Both the position numbers and the translations under genes were made by a program. Below are positions 26,828-36,324 of a stretch of 64,000 nucleotides of DNA, piece after piece; the stretch's first letter is position 1, and each line of letters starts with the position of its first letter. Under the pieces are notes generated by a model, which had not been told where the DNA came from, did not search any database, and was given only the letters and a program-made list of their open reading frames with translations. The DNA comes from JAVVEG01 sp041751425 (lineage in GTDB: Bacteria > Pseudomonadota > Gammaproteobacteria > Pseudomonadales > Pseudohongiellaceae), in NCBI GenBank assembly GCA_041751425.1, contig JBGSXL010000017.1, positions 132,686 through 196,685 of the forward strand, read 5' to 3'.

Positions 26828-28192
26828 ATGAATCTGGAAGTTGTTGTACTTGCCGCGGGAAAAGGCACCCGCATGTATTCAGACACACCCAAGGTATTGC
26901 ATAAAATTGGTGGCAAACCGATGCTGGCTCATGTCATTGATGTTGCCGCTCAGCTGCAGGCAAAAAAAACCTGGCTGGTTATTGGCTACGGCGGCGAGAA
27001 GATCAAAATGCACTTTGCAGCACAGGACGCGCTTGGCTGGGTAGAGCAAACAGAGCAGCTTGGCACTGGTCATGCCGTCATGCAGGCAATGCCCCATATC
27101 AATACGAACAGTCAGGTTCTGATTCTTTATGGTGATGTTCCTCTGTTAAGAAGAGAGACTTTGCAACAACTGCTGGGAAAGCTGGTGTCAGCACCGGTCG
27201 CCATACTGACCTTAAACACGCGTTCACCATTTGGGCTGGGGAGAATCATCCGTGATGCAAATGGCGCCGTAGTTGCTATTGTGGAAGAGAAAGATGCCAG
27301 CGCTGAACAAAAGGCCATCACTGAAATCAACAGCGGCATCATTGCCGTGACAGCAAGTCACCTGCAGCGCTGGCTATCGCAATTGACCACGAGCAATGCG
27401 CAGGGTGAATACTACCTCACAGATATCATTGCGCTGGCCAAACAGGATGGCGAGCGAATAGAAACGTTGATCACGGACGATGCGCTACAAGTGCAGGGCG
27501 TGAATAACCGTCTGCAACTTGCCGAGCTGGAGCGCTACTATCAAATACAGCGCGCGCGCAGCCTGGCATCTGATGGCGTCACTATCAGCGATCCGCAACG
27601 CCTGGATATTCGGGGAGAGCTCGCTGTCGGCAAAGATGTAGAGATTGATATCAATGTCATTCTGGAAGGAAGGATTCAGATTGGCAACCGTGTGAGCATC
27701 GGACCAAATGTCGTTATTAAGAATGCCAGCATTGGTGATGATGCAAAAATTCTGGCCAACTCCATTATTGAAGACTCACAAATAGGCGCGCAATGTTCTG
27801 TGGGCCCATTTGCCCGAATTCGACCAGGCACAGTTTTAAAAGATAAGGCAAAGGTTGGCAACTTCGTAGAGACAAAAAAAGCCACGATTGGCAAAGGCAG
27901 CAAGGTCAGCCATCTGAGTTATATCGGTGACGCCACCCTTGGTAATGATGTGAATATCGGCGCCGGCACCATCACGTGCAACTACGATGGCGTTAACAAA
28001 TTTCAAACGCAGATTGAAGACGGGGTTTTTGTTGGCTCAAACACTGCGTTGGTTGCCCCGGTCAAGTTGGGGAAGAATGTGACAGTTGGCGCTGGCTCAA
28101 CAATAACCGGTGACGTGCCAGACGATAACCTTGCTGTAGCAAGAGGCCGACAAAAAAATATTGAAGGTTGGAAGAAGCCAACAAAGAAGTAA
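26828..28192 (+). CDS. glmU: Bifunctional GlcNAc-1-phosphate uridyltransferase / GlcN-1-P acetyltransferase
   Basis: Makes UDP-GlcNAc, the precursor of peptidoglycan and lipopolysaccharide. The protein has 454 residues (E. coli 456). The N-terminal pyrophosphorylase domain begins VVVLAAGKGTRMYSDTPKVLHKIGGKP. The C-terminal left-handed beta-helix of hexapeptide repeats contains the acetyltransferase site segment SHLSYIGDATLGNDVNIGAGTITCNYDG. It starts 26 bases beyond the atp terminator. glmS follows after 32 bases. Confidence 0.98.
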   Translation: MNLEVVVLAAGKGTRMYSDTPKVLHKIGGKPMLAHVIDVAAQLQAKKTWLVIGYGGEKIKMHFAAQDALGWVEQTEQLGTGHAVMQAMPHINTNSQVLILYGDVPLLRRETLQQLLGKLVSAPVAILTLNTRSPFGLGRIIRDANGAVVAIVEEKDASAEQKAITEINSGIIAVTASHLQRWLSQLTTSNAQGEYYLTDIIALAKQDGERIETLITDDALQVQGVNNRLQLAELERYYQIQRARSLASDGVTISDPQRLDIRGELAVGKDVEIDINVILEGRIQIGNRVSIGPNVVIKNASIGDDAKILANSIIEDSQIGAQCSVGPFARIRPGTVLKDKAKVGNFVETKKATIGKGSKVSHLSYIGDATLGNDVNIGAGTITCNYDGVNKFQTQIEDGVFVGSNTALVAPVKLGKNVTVGAGSTITGDVPDDNLAVARGRQKNIEGWKKPTKK

Positions 28193-28224
28193 TCGCGCTG
28201 GAATTCAGAATCAATGAGGCAAAT

Positions 28225-30060
28225 ATGTGTGGAATAGTTGGCGGGATTGCTCAACGTGAAATATCAGGCATTCTTCTGGAAGGGCTGAAGAGGCTTGAGT
28301 ATCGTGGTTATGATTCAGCGGGCATGGCGCTTATCAGTGCGCAGGATAACAAGATCGCCTGTCTGAAGACCGTGGGTAAAGTGGAGAAGCTGGAACAATC
28401 TCTGGCTCACAATCCATTAAAAGGAAGGCTGGGTATTGCGCACACACGTTGGGCAACGCATGGGGTTCCCAGCGAGATTAACGCTCACCCGCATGTGTCG
28501 GGCTCCGAGATTGCATTGGTGCACAATGGCATCATTGAAAACTACGCTCAGCTGCGCACGCAATTAAAAAAAGATGGTTACAAATTTGTATCGGAAACGG
28601 ATACCGAAGTTATTGCGCATCTTGTTCATCAGGCCTGTCAGGACGGCAAGACATCGCTGCTGGATGCCGTCACACGAACCGTCAAAAAATTACATGGCGC
28701 GTATGGCTTGTGCGTCATCAGCGAAAGATATCCGGATAGGATTATCGCCGCACGCAGTGGCAGTCCGCTGGTGATTGGCGTGGGTATCGGTGAATGCTTT
28801 GTCGCATCAGATGCGTTGGCCCTTGGGCAGGTAACAGACCGCTTTATGTACTTGGAAGAGGGGGATATCGCCGAGCTGACTCTGAACAACGTCAAGATCT
28901 GGCATAACGGAAAGAAAGTAACACGGCCCATCAACCAGATCAGAAGCGAACTGGGTGAAATCGACAAGGGCGAGTACGGCCATTTCATGCTGAAAGAAAT
29001 TCACGAACAGGCCAAGGTTGTGAGGAATACGCTGAGCGGCAGAATCAGCGAAACGCATATGTTGGAAGAAGCCTTTGGTGTAAAAGCCAAAGACATATTC
29101 GATAAAGTGAAGAACGTGCAGATTGTCGCTTGTGGCACCAGCTCACATGCCGGGTTGATAGCCAAGTACTGGCTGGAAGACATTGCGCGCCTGCCGTGCA
29201 ATGTTGATATCGCCAGCGACTATCGTTATCGCAGAATAGTTGTGCAGGAAGGAACCTTGTTCGTTACCATCTCCCAATCGGGAGAAACGGCAGATACACT
29301 GGCGGCGTTACGTTTCGCCAAGGAAGCCAACTATGTGGGACATCTGGCCATTTGTAATGTAGCTACCAGTTCTCTGGTGCGCGAATCCGATTTCACATTA
29401 TTGACGATGGCAGGGCGCGAGATAGGTGTAGCTTCAACGAAAGCGTTCACCACCCAGCTAGTCGCTTTGCTGTTGTTGACACTGGTTCTGGGCAGGCGCA
29501 ATGGTCTGAGCGAAATCGCAGAAGCGCGCATCGTGAAGGATTTGCACAAGTTGCCCGATTTAATTACGAAAACGCTGGCGCTGGACAGCAAGATTCAGAC
29601 ATTGTCACGCAGCTTCGCGGCAAAACAGCACGCGCTTTTCCTGGGTCGCGGAATACAGTACCCGGTGGCCAAGGAAGGAGCGCTGAAACTGAAAGAGATC
29701 TCCTACATCCACGCTGAGGCTTATCCCGCCGGCGAACTTAAGCATGGGCCGTTGGCGCTGGTGGACAACAAGATGCCAGTCATCGCGGTAGCACCCAATG
29801 ACGAACTGCTGGGTAAACTGAAAGCCAATCTGCAGGAAGTCAGTGCCCGAGGGGGTCAGTTGTTTGTATTTGCTGACGAGACGGCCGGCTTCGAGAACGA
29901 CAAAGGCATGAAGGTGATTGATGTACCCGCGGTGCCCGAAGTGCTGGCACCGATTATATACACCATTCCCTTACAGTTGCTTTCCTATCATGTGGCCATA
30001 CTTAAAGGCACGGACGTGGATCATCCGCGCAATCTCGCCAAATCAGTTACGGTGGAGTAG
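28225..30060 (+). CDS. glmS: Glutamine-fructose-6-phosphate aminotransferase (isomerizing)
   Basis: Makes glucosamine-6-phosphate, the first step toward UDP-GlcNAc. The protein has 611 residues (E. coli 609). The start must be the ATG at 28225 because maturation exposes the catalytic Cys of MCGIVGG; the GAGG at 28216-28219 is its ribosome-binding site. The class II glutaminase domain occupies about 1-240. Two SIS domains follow, with ISQSGETADTLAALR and GRGIQYPVAKEGALKLKEISYIHAEAY. The C-terminus DHPRNLAKSVTVE is invariant in the family. It is convergent with aspA. Confidence 0.98.
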   Translation: MCGIVGGIAQREISGILLEGLKRLEYRGYDSAGMALISAQDNKIACLKTVGKVEKLEQSLAHNPLKGRLGIAHTRWATHGVPSEINAHPHVSGSEIALVHNGIIENYAQLRTQLKKDGYKFVSETDTEVIAHLVHQACQDGKTSLLDAVTRTVKKLHGAYGLCVISERYPDRIIAARSGSPLVIGVGIGECFVASDALALGQVTDRFMYLEEGDIAELTLNNVKIWHNGKKVTRPINQIRSELGEIDKGEYGHFMLKEIHEQAKVVRNTLSGRISETHMLEEAFGVKAKDIFDKVKNVQIVACGTSSHAGLIAKYWLEDIARLPCNVDIASDYRYRRIVVQEGTLFVTISQSGETADTLAALRFAKEANYVGHLAICNVATSSLVRESDFTLLTMAGREIGVASTKAFTTQLVALLLLTLVLGRRNGLSEIAEARIVKDLHKLPDLITKTLALDSKIQTLSRSFAAKQHALFLGRGIQYPVAKEGALKLKEISYIHAEAYPAGELKHGPLALVDNKMPVIAVAPNDELLGKLKANLQEVSARGGQLFVFADETAGFENDKGMKVIDVPAVPEVLAPIIYTIPLQLLSYHVAILKGTDVDHPRNLAKSVTVE

Positions 30061-30074
30061 GCGACAGGCATAGC

Positions 30075-31574
30075 TCATGAGGGTTCCTGATTACTGCTAC
30101 TCTCATCACTGCCCATATGCGTCATACTGCGATCGACTTCGTTTAAAGGCAGCGTTGGCAGTATGGTGCTTGGCCCGGTCAGGTTGGCCGGGCTCATGAT
30201 CTGATCAATGCGCTTCTGGCTGAGCAGTTTCTCCTCCTGGATCAATTCCACCACGCTTCTGCCAGTCTCCAGTGCAATACGCGCGATGCGGGTTGCCTGC
30301 TCGTAGCCCAAGTGCGGACTGAACACCGTCACGATGCCTATGGAGTTGCGCACCAGGGCTTCGGTATGTTCCGTATTGGCTGTGATGCCACGAATACATT
30401 TCTTGGTAAGCATGTGGATGGCATTGGTGAGCATGCGCATGGAGCTCATCAGGTTGTAGATGATCACCGGCTCGAAGGCATTTAGTTGCAGCTGGCCCCC
30501 TTCAGCAGCGAAAGAGACAGTCAGATCGTTGCCGATAACCTGAAACGCCACCTGATTAACCGCTTCGGGAATAACGGGGTTCACTTTCCCGGGCATGATT
30601 GACGACCCTGGCTGCATAGGTGGCAGATTGATCTCATTGAAACCCGCTCGCGGTCCACTGGAGAGCAGGCGCAGGTCATTAGAGATCTTGGACAATTTGA
30701 TAGCCAGTCGCTTCAACATGCTGGAGAACAACACAAACGCGCCGGTGTCGGAACTCGCCTCCACCAGGTTTTCTGCCAATCGGAATCGGTGGCCGCTTAT
30801 GTCACTCAGATAGGAAACAGCTTTGTCAGCGTATCCCGCATGCGCATTGATGCCCGTTCCAATAGCTGTGCCGCCCAGATTGATCTCGCAAAACAGGGTC
30901 GCTAACTCCGCCAGGCGGTCAACATCTTCTTGCAGCGTAACTGCCCATCCGATGAACTCCTGTCCCATGGTCATGGGCACAGCATCCTGCAATTGCGTTC
31001 TACCCATTTTCAGGATGCCGCCGAATTCCTCGCCCTTTTCCAAGAGAGCGGCCTTCAGTTCGACCAGCGCGTTGACCAGAGGGTCATCTCCGTATATCAA
31101 CGCCAACCGTACAGCGGTGGGATAAACATCGTTAGTCGATTGCGACATATTGACGTCGTTGTTGGGGTGCAGAAACTGATAATCACCTTTTTCCTTGCCC
31201 AGCAACTCCAGCGCTCTATTGGCAATAACCTCGTTGGCATTCATATTGGTTGAAGTACCCGCGCCGCCCTGAATCAAATCAACTACGAACTCGGTATGCA
31301 AGGCGCCACCCACAATTTCTATGCAGGCCCGCTCTATGGCATCCGCTTTCTTCGGCTCCAGCAGGTTGAGATCACGGTTGGCCCGCGCGGCAGCCTGCTT
31401 GACCTGGGCCAGTGCAATAATCAGTTCCGGGAAATGGCAAATGGGCACGCCGGTGAGATTGAAGTTCTCCAGAGCACGTTGGGTCTGAATGCCATAGTAG
31501 GCATTGGCGGGAACCTGGCGTTCTCCCAGCAAATCGTGTTCAGTGCGGCATTGGATGGGTGTTTCGTTTTCCAT
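30075..31574 (-). CDS. aspA: Aspartate ammonia-lyase
   Basis: Deaminates L-aspartate reversibly to fumarate and ammonia. The protein has 499 residues; E. coli AspA is 478. The fumarase/aspartase signature GSSIMPGKVNP is present. QGGAGTSTNMNANEV, KMGRTQLQDAVPMTMGQEF and AAEGGQLQLNAFEPVI fit aspartase rather than fumarase C. I use the ATG at 31574 (MENETPIQCRTE), preceded by a GGAA at good spacing. A TTG four codons upstream is less likely. The gene lies 43 bases downstream of a HexR-like regulator on the same strand, suggesting co-transcription. Confidence 0.93.
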   Translation of the reverse strand: MENETPIQCRTEHDLLGERQVPANAYYGIQTQRALENFNLTGVPICHFPELIIALAQVKQAAARANRDLNLLEPKKADAIERACIEIVGGALHTEFVVDLIQGGAGTSTNMNANEVIANRALELLGKEKGDYQFLHPNNDVNMSQSTNDVYPTAVRLALIYGDDPLVNALVELKAALLEKGEEFGGILKMGRTQLQDAVPMTMGQEFIGWAVTLQEDVDRLAELATLFCEINLGGTAIGTGINAHAGYADKAVSYLSDISGHRFRLAENLVEASSDTGAFVLFSSMLKRLAIKLSKISNDLRLLSSGPRAGFNEINLPPMQPGSSIMPGKVNPVIPEAVNQVAFQVIGNDLTVSFAAEGGQLQLNAFEPVIIYNLMSSMRMLTNAIHMLTKKCIRGITANTEHTEALVRNSIGIVTVFSPHLGYEQATRIARIALETGRSVVELIQEEKLLSQKRIDQIMSPANLTGPSTILPTLPLNEVDRSMTHMGSDESSSNQEPS

Positions 31575-31617
31575 GATAGGTTCCAAATTAAGTCATGACA
31601 GTTAAAGGATTTCGAGT

Positions 31618-32463
31618 TCAGGTGCGCAGTGAGCGCAGACTCTTGTTGATACGTTTAAGGTGATCTTTAAGTAATGGTTTGCGATAGCGTGCCACGCCCA
31701 TGGCCAGCACATCAATAACCAGCAAGTGGGCGATGCGCGAGGAAACCGGCGTGAACACATGCAGATCCTCTTCCATATTCACGTAGATAGGAATGCTGCA
31801 AAGCTTGCTCAAAGGGGTCTCCTGCGGCGCCAGACCAATGACTGTAGCGCCTGCCTCCATTGCGAGCTTCACGCTTTGAATCAACGCTTTGGTGCGTCCG
31901 GACTGGGAAATGGCGACCACCACATCCTGCTCACTTAATGAAATTGCCGACATATGCTGAATATGCGGGTCTGTATAAGCGGCCGTCGAAAGCTGCAGAC
32001 GGAAAAACTTGTGCTGCGCGTCCGCAGCCACCGAGCCGGAGGCGCCGAAGCCATAGAATTCCACCCGGTTTGCCTTGCTGATGATGTTGATCGCTTTCTT
32101 CAACACCACAGGGTCGAGCTCATCACGCACTGCCAGCAACGAGCCGATGGTGGAATCGAACACCTTGTGGCTGAGATCTGCCACAGTATCTTTGTCATCC
32201 ACGGAAAATTGCGTGTAACTGGGGTTGGCGCCCATATGCTGGGCAAGTTGTAACTTGAAGGCCTGAAAACCGTCGAACTCCAGCGCACGACAAAATCGTA
32301 TGACAGTGGGCTCACTCACCTCTGCGCTGGAGGCAACATCAACGATACGCATATTGATAACGCTGGCTGCATTGTCAAGAATGAAATCTGCTACCTTGCG
32401 CTCGGACTTACGCAAACTGTCGCGATGTTCCTTGATCTTGGTGATTGGATTCTGAGATTCCAC
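31618..32463 (-). CDS. hexR: RpiR/HexR-family transcriptional regulator
   Basis: A 281-residue sugar-phosphate-responsive regulator. The N-terminal HTH_6 domain (about 1-75) contains KSERKVADFILDNA and the recognition segment EVSEPTVIRFCRALEFDGFQAFK. The C-terminal SIS domain contains YGFGASGSVAADAQHKFFRL and VVVAISQSGRTKALI. Overall it resembles HexR, which in Pseudomonas senses 2-keto-3-deoxy-6-phosphogluconate and represses zwf, edd and gap genes. None of those genes is nearby; instead aspA follows it. The start is a GTG at 32463. The symbol is probable rather than proven, since other RpiR paralogs share this architecture. Confidence 0.8.
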   Translation of the reverse strand: MESQNPITKIKEHRDSLRKSERKVADFILDNAASVINMRIVDVASSAEVSEPTVIRFCRALEFDGFQAFKLQLAQHMGANPSYTQFSVDDKDTVADLSHKVFDSTIGSLLAVRDELDPVVLKKAINIISKANRVEFYGFGASGSVAADAQHKFFRLQLSTAAYTDPHIQHMSAISLSEQDVVVAISQSGRTKALIQSVKLAMEAGATVIGLAPQETPLSKLCSIPIYVNMEEDLHVFTPVSSRIAHLLVIDVLAMGVARYRKPLLKDHLKRINKSLRSLRT

Positions 32464-32550
32464 AAGTGCATCCGTAGTCGATAATTTCTGGTGAACTATT
32501 CCGCTACACTTAAAATGTCAGCTGCTTTATGCTGACAGCCAATCAAGTTC

Positions 32551-33804
32551 ATGCTGAAAGACAGACACCGCTTGCAATATAGCAGGATTATGCCGCATTT
32601 AACTACATTAAGCAGTAAACCCCTGCAGGCTCGCTTTGTTGATTCCATAGCAGAAGTGTCTGCGAAAACCTGGAACCGTTTGGTCGATAATGCCAGCCCG
32701 TTTCTTCGTCATGAGTTTTTGCTGGCGCTGGAAGCATCAGCAAGCACGACAGCGGAAACAGGCTGGCAACCTTGTCATCTACTACTCTGCATGGACGGAG
32801 GCGACGGTGCTGAAAACGTGGTTGCCGCCGTGCCCTTATTTCAAAAAACACACTCGTACGGCGAATATGTATTCGACTGGTCGTGGGCAGACGCCTACCA
32901 CCGCCACGGAATTTCTTATTACCCAAAATTGATTTCCGCGGTGCCGTTTACGCCCAGTGTGGCTTCTCGCATTCTAATGGGCGATATTCACTACGAAAAA
33001 ACGGCTGCTTCACAAAACAGGCTCGAAGAAATCACCCATGCAGTTGCCACAGCGATCAAGCATTATGCAAAAGAAAAAGGGCAAAGCTCCTGGCATGTAC
33101 TCTTTCCCGATAGCCAACAAAGTCAGCTACTCGCGTCGCAAGGTTTATTGCAACGCTCTGCATGTCAGTTTCACTGGCGCAATCGTGGCTACCAGAACTT
33201 TGAGGATTTTCTGCAGACATTCAGTTCGCGCAAACGCAAAAATCTGCGCAAGGAGCGCGAAGCAGTTAGACAACAGGGAGTTCAGTTCGAGTATCTGCTG
33301 CCTGAAAATATCGATGAGAGGCTATGGGATCAGTTCTACCTTTTTTATCAGAGCACGTATCTTATTCGTGGTCAGCAGGGCTATCTAAGCAGAGAGTTTT
33401 TTAGTCTGGTTGCTGCGAGCATGCCGGAGAATCTCCTGTTGGTAATGGCCAAACAGAATGGGCGCTATATTGCTGGTGCGCTCAGCTTCAAAGATGACAA
33501 AAAACTGTACGGCAGATACTGGGGGTGCTTGCAGGAATTTCAGTTTCTGCATTTCGAAGCCTGTTACTACCAAGGAATCAATTACTGTATAGAGAACGGG
33601 CTAGAGAGTTTTGATTCAGGCGCTCAGGGAGAGCATAAAATACAACGTGGGTTTGAACCTGTTAAAACGTTTTCAAATCACTGGATAGCGGATGAACGTT
33701 TCGCAGATGCGATAGCAGATTTTCTGCGCCGCGAAGCTAAACACATTGATGCATACATCGAACAAACAAAAGCGTTTCTGCCATTCAAACGCAACGACAA
33801 TTGA
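32551..33804 (+). CDS. GNAT/FemAB-like acyltransferase (COG3146, DUF482 family)
   Basis: A 417-residue protein of the family often labelled peptidoglycan biosynthesis/recognition, with no firmly known function. Features include PLFQKTHSYGEYVFDWSWADAY early on, FSSRKRKNLRKEREAV in the middle (the basic segment typical of the family), and a GNAT-like fold from about 250 to 390 with YIAGALSFKDDKKLYGRYWG. The start is uncertain: ATG at 32551 or ATG at 32590 (MPHLTTLSSKPL), neither with a convincing ribosome-binding site. Its stop codon abuts the stop of the convergent methyltransferase. It is divergent from the HexR-like gene. Confidence 0.8.
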   Translation: MLKDRHRLQYSRIMPHLTTLSSKPLQARFVDSIAEVSAKTWNRLVDNASPFLRHEFLLALEASASTTAETGWQPCHLLLCMDGGDGAENVVAAVPLFQKTHSYGEYVFDWSWADAYHRHGISYYPKLISAVPFTPSVASRILMGDIHYEKTAASQNRLEEITHAVATAIKHYAKEKGQSSWHVLFPDSQQSQLLASQGLLQRSACQFHWRNRGYQNFEDFLQTFSSRKRKNLRKEREAVRQQGVQFEYLLPENIDERLWDQFYLFYQSTYLIRGQQGYLSREFFSLVAASMPENLLLVMAKQNGRYIAGALSFKDDKKLYGRYWGCLQEFQFLHFEACYYQGINYCIENGLESFDSGAQGEHKIQRGFEPVKTFSNHWIADERFADAIADFLRREAKHIDAYIEQTKAFLPFKRNDN

Positions 33805-34422
33805 TCAGCGTTTTTCCCACACCAGTAACTGATTATTCGCGGGCATTGCATTGTCTTCAATGAAATGCAGCTCCACGCCGTCCGCAATTTCAACCAGCGC
33901 CTCAAAGTCACGCACACCACTGGCCGGGTCGCGGGATTTGAGCCAGAGATCAAACTGCTCATTGCTGGGCGTGGTGAATTCACCTTCATACTTGAACGGG
34001 CCATAGACACATAATCTGCCGCCGGGTTTCAATAATCCGCCAGCGTGATGCATGAAATCCTGTGCTGCGTGCCATGGCATTATGTGCAGGCTGTTGGCAG
34101 TGAAAATATAATCCACTGCAGAGAACCCCCATTCGCTTTGTGTAACATCCAGCGCCTTCGCCAAGGGCAGATTGCTCAGTTGCGTGGCAGCGATACGCAG
34201 ATTCAAACTGTCGACATTGGCGGGGATGTCCGTAGATTGCCAGTGCAAATGCGGCATATTCTGAGCAAAGTACACGGCATGCTGTCCGGTGCCGCCGGCA
34301 ATTTCCAATACCGAACTTAATGAATTACTCGCTGCAGCAAGCAGATGCCTGCGCAGCACACAAAGAATTGGGTCTTTATTGTTTTCACAGGAAGGCGCAA
34401 AAGGAAGGTCGGTGGGGCTCAT
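33805..34422 (-). CDS. DUF938-family SAM-dependent methyltransferase
   Basis: A 205-residue protein with the SAM-binding motif SVLEIAGGTGQHAVYFAQNMP and post-motif segments TANSLHIMPWH and GLLKPGGRLCVYGPFKYEGEF, the last typical of DUF938. The substrate is unknown. The open frame starts at 34506, but the ATG at 34422 (MSPTDLPFAPSCENNKDPI) fits the family and lies four bases after the yaaA stop, so the two are probably co-transcribed. The stop codon touches that of the convergent GNAT-like gene. Confidence 0.85.
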   Translation of the reverse strand: MSPTDLPFAPSCENNKDPILCVLRRHLLAAASNSLSSVLEIAGGTGQHAVYFAQNMPHLHWQSTDIPANVDSLNLRIAATQLSNLPLAKALDVTQSEWGFSAVDYIFTANSLHIMPWHAAQDFMHHAGGLLKPGGRLCVYGPFKYEGEFTTPSNEQFDLWLKSRDPASGVRDFEALVEIADGVELHFIEDNAMPANNQLLVWEKR

Positions 34423-34426
34423 GTGT

Positions 34427-35215
34427 TTAACCCAGGGCCTTGCGCAGAAACACCGGCGCTTTTTCCGTGGAATCCTTCGCGCTGTAGCGATAACCATCAA
34501 GGTCAAAGCGCTGCAAATCGGTGTGGTCGGTTATTCGGTTCCTGATCACAAACGCTGTCATCATGCCGCGCGCCTTCTTGGCGAAAAAACTGATGACCTT
34601 GTACTGTCCGTTTTTGAAATCCCTGAACACCGGATTAATGACATCGGCTGTGAGGGCCTTTTCTTTAACAGCGCGGAAGTATTCGTTGGACGCCAGATTC
34701 ACCAGCAGTCCCGATTTCTGTTGCTTCAATGCAGCGTTCAGTTGCCGGGTTATTCTGTCTCCCCAAAACGCATACAAATTATCTGTATCGCCATGTCGCA
34801 AACGGGCTCCCATCTCCAGACGATAAGCCTGCATCAGATCCAAAGGCTTGAGCAGGCCATACAGGCCGGAAAGGATACGCACGTGCTGATTAGCGAAAAC
34901 CACATCAGTGGCGCTCAGCTTTCTTGCTTCCAGCCCCACATAAACATCGCCGGTAAAGGCGTACAGGGCGGGCTTTGCATTATCGCTGTCAAACGGTGCG
35001 CGCCAATTGGCATTCCGGCGGAAGTTGAGTTCACCCAGCGCGGGGCTGATGTGCATCAGCTCGCTCAGATCTTCGGGGGAGAGCTTCCGCAAAGTTTTAA
35101 TCAGCCGTTTTGATTCTTGCAACAGGGAGGGTTGGGTGAACTGGCGGTTCTCAACAGCGACCGGCAGGGGGGTAGCAAAATCGAGCGTCTTGGCAGGGGA
35201 GAGCACAACCAGCAT
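34427..35215 (-). CDS. yaaA: Peroxide stress resistance protein YaaA
   Basis: A 262-residue DUF328/UPF0246 protein (E. coli 258). In E. coli YaaA lowers intracellular free iron and protects DNA during peroxide stress, and it binds DNA. The N-terminus MLVVLSPAKTLDF is diagnostic. LSGLYGLLKPLDLMQAYRLEMG and VKEKALTADVINPVFRDFKNG are also family segments. It heads a likely two-gene unit with the DUF938 methyltransferase. A 274-codon open frame on the opposite strand across this gene is a shadow. Confidence 0.95.
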   Translation of the reverse strand: MLVVLSPAKTLDFATPLPVAVENRQFTQPSLLQESKRLIKTLRKLSPEDLSELMHISPALGELNFRRNANWRAPFDSDNAKPALYAFTGDVYVGLEARKLSATDVVFANQHVRILSGLYGLLKPLDLMQAYRLEMGARLRHGDTDNLYAFWGDRITRQLNAALKQQKSGLLVNLASNEYFRAVKEKALTADVINPVFRDFKNGQYKVISFFAKKARGMMTAFVIRNRITDHTDLQRFDLDGYRYSAKDSTEKAPVFLRKALG

Positions 35216-35236
35216 GTAAACCTCAAATCGGGGCGA

Positions 35237-35749
35237 TCAAACGTTGTCGGCGAAATCCAGCCACCAATTCAATGGTGTTGTTCCGTCCTGGGGGTCATAA
35301 ACATTGCCATAGTACCAGACCAGCCCCGGGAATTGGCCGACCGCTTTGTCCAACAACAACTCTATTTGCTGAAAACCAATGGACACATGAATCGAATAAA
35401 TCAGCAGACCCACGCTGTGCTGCTCCAGACTCCCATCAATCAACTCGAACTCAGGAGTGAGAAACTGCTCGGCGGCGTCTATGTTATGCTTGCGAAAAAT
35501 TCGGATGGTCAGGTGACCGCTGCGTTTGAGCAGCTCACAACCCTGCGCAGTTCTGGCAGGAAAGCGAATAGTGTCGCCGCGCGCAAGCCCGCGCACGAAA
35601 GCAGGGGCCTGCAGGATGCGATACTCACCTTGCTTGCCCTCTACAGGGCTGACCTTGATCTGCTCAAGCACAGGCTCGCCTTCGGCATTCAGTCCGGCGA
35701 CTAGAGGTATGTGCTGGGTTTCCAAGGTTAACTCGCTATTTGATTCCAT
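35237..35749 (-). CDS. Unknown protein, possibly DUF4265-like
   Basis: A 170-residue soluble protein without membrane segments or recognisable catalytic motif. The N-terminal half (about 15-75) contains LARGDTIRFPA, reminiscent of the DUF4265 fold, but I am not sure of that assignment. The C-terminus is rich in aromatic residues (LVWYYGNVYDP, LNWWLDF). The frame extends up to 35830. I start at the ATG at 35749 (MESNSELTLE) because it follows a GGAGC at proper spacing. It lies 21 bases upstream of yaaA on the same strand, so it may be the first gene of a yaaA operon. Confidence 0.6.
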   Translation of the reverse strand: MESNSELTLETQHIPLVAGLNAEGEPVLEQIKVSPVEGKQGEYRILQAPAFVRGLARGDTIRFPARTAQGCELLKRSGHLTIRIFRKHNIDAAEQFLTPEFELIDGSLEQHSVGLLIYSIHVSIGFQQIELLLDKAVGQFPGLVWYYGNVYDPQDGTTPLNWWLDFADNV

Positions 35750-35863
35750 AACGTGTTGAGCTCCATAAGTAACTGGTTTCCACAATAATTGTGACTCCAT
35801 GCGCAGGGTGCACAACTTGAGGCTCACCACAGATTTTTATTACACGCATGGAGATTATCCGGG

Positions 35864-36229
35864 ATGCTGGAACAATTAAAGCGCTTAGCGGACAAATTGC
35901 GCGTATTAAGAGCGCCCGCGTTGTTTTTGTCACTGCTTACGCTACTGGCACTTGCCTGGATTGTCATAAACTCCAACTCGCAGGAGGATGACATTTATCT
36001 GATTCCCGTGTTGGTGCTGTTCATCTGGTCATTGCTGGCGTTTTCTTTCCTTAGTCTTTTCGCACATATACCGCAGCACGCCGAGGAAAAGAGCAGTCGT
36101 TTGGAAAAAATGATTACAGGCTTGCAACGCGGTTTCTATTATCTGTTTGCCATAGCGCTGATATTGGTGACCAATGCGCTAATACTTACCAGCGTGCAAT
36201 TATTTGGTGCGTGGATGCGCATGTACTGA
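35864..36229 (+). CDS. Small inner-membrane protein of unknown function
   Basis: A 121-residue protein with three predicted transmembrane helices, at about residues 17-36, 45-68 and 90-113. It has a basic N-terminus (EQLKRLADKLRVLRAP) and a charged cytoplasmic-type loop (HAEEKSSRLEKMITGLQR). I recognise no family. It is divergent from the DUF4265-like gene and precedes the thioesterase by about 95 bases. Confidence 0.65.
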   Translation: MLEQLKRLADKLRVLRAPALFLSLLTLLALAWIVINSNSQEDDIYLIPVLVLFIWSLLAFSFLSLFAHIPQHAEEKSSRLEKMITGLQRGFYYLFAIALILVTNALILTSVQLFGAWMRMY

Positions 36230-36324
36230 TGTCAACAAGTCGCGTTGACAAGTGTGTTAATGTAGCAAGCGACCCCACACAAATTACCCACACGCGGCGC
36301 GTAGCACACGGGAAAGGAAAGCGA

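Noticed and set aside
28193..28224. A glmS ribozyme or riboswitch
   Set aside because: Only 32 bases separate glmU and glmS, and gammaproteobacteria use small RNAs rather than the ribozyme; nothing of that size fits.
33802..33807. Overlapping stop codons TGATCA of convergent genes as a regulatory palindrome
   Set aside because: It is just two abutting TGA codons on opposite strands; six bases give no support for a site.
34289..35113. A 274-codon open frame on the plus strand opposite yaaA
   Set aside because: It has no family motif and lies antisense to a clearly conserved yaaA; it is a shadow of codon bias.
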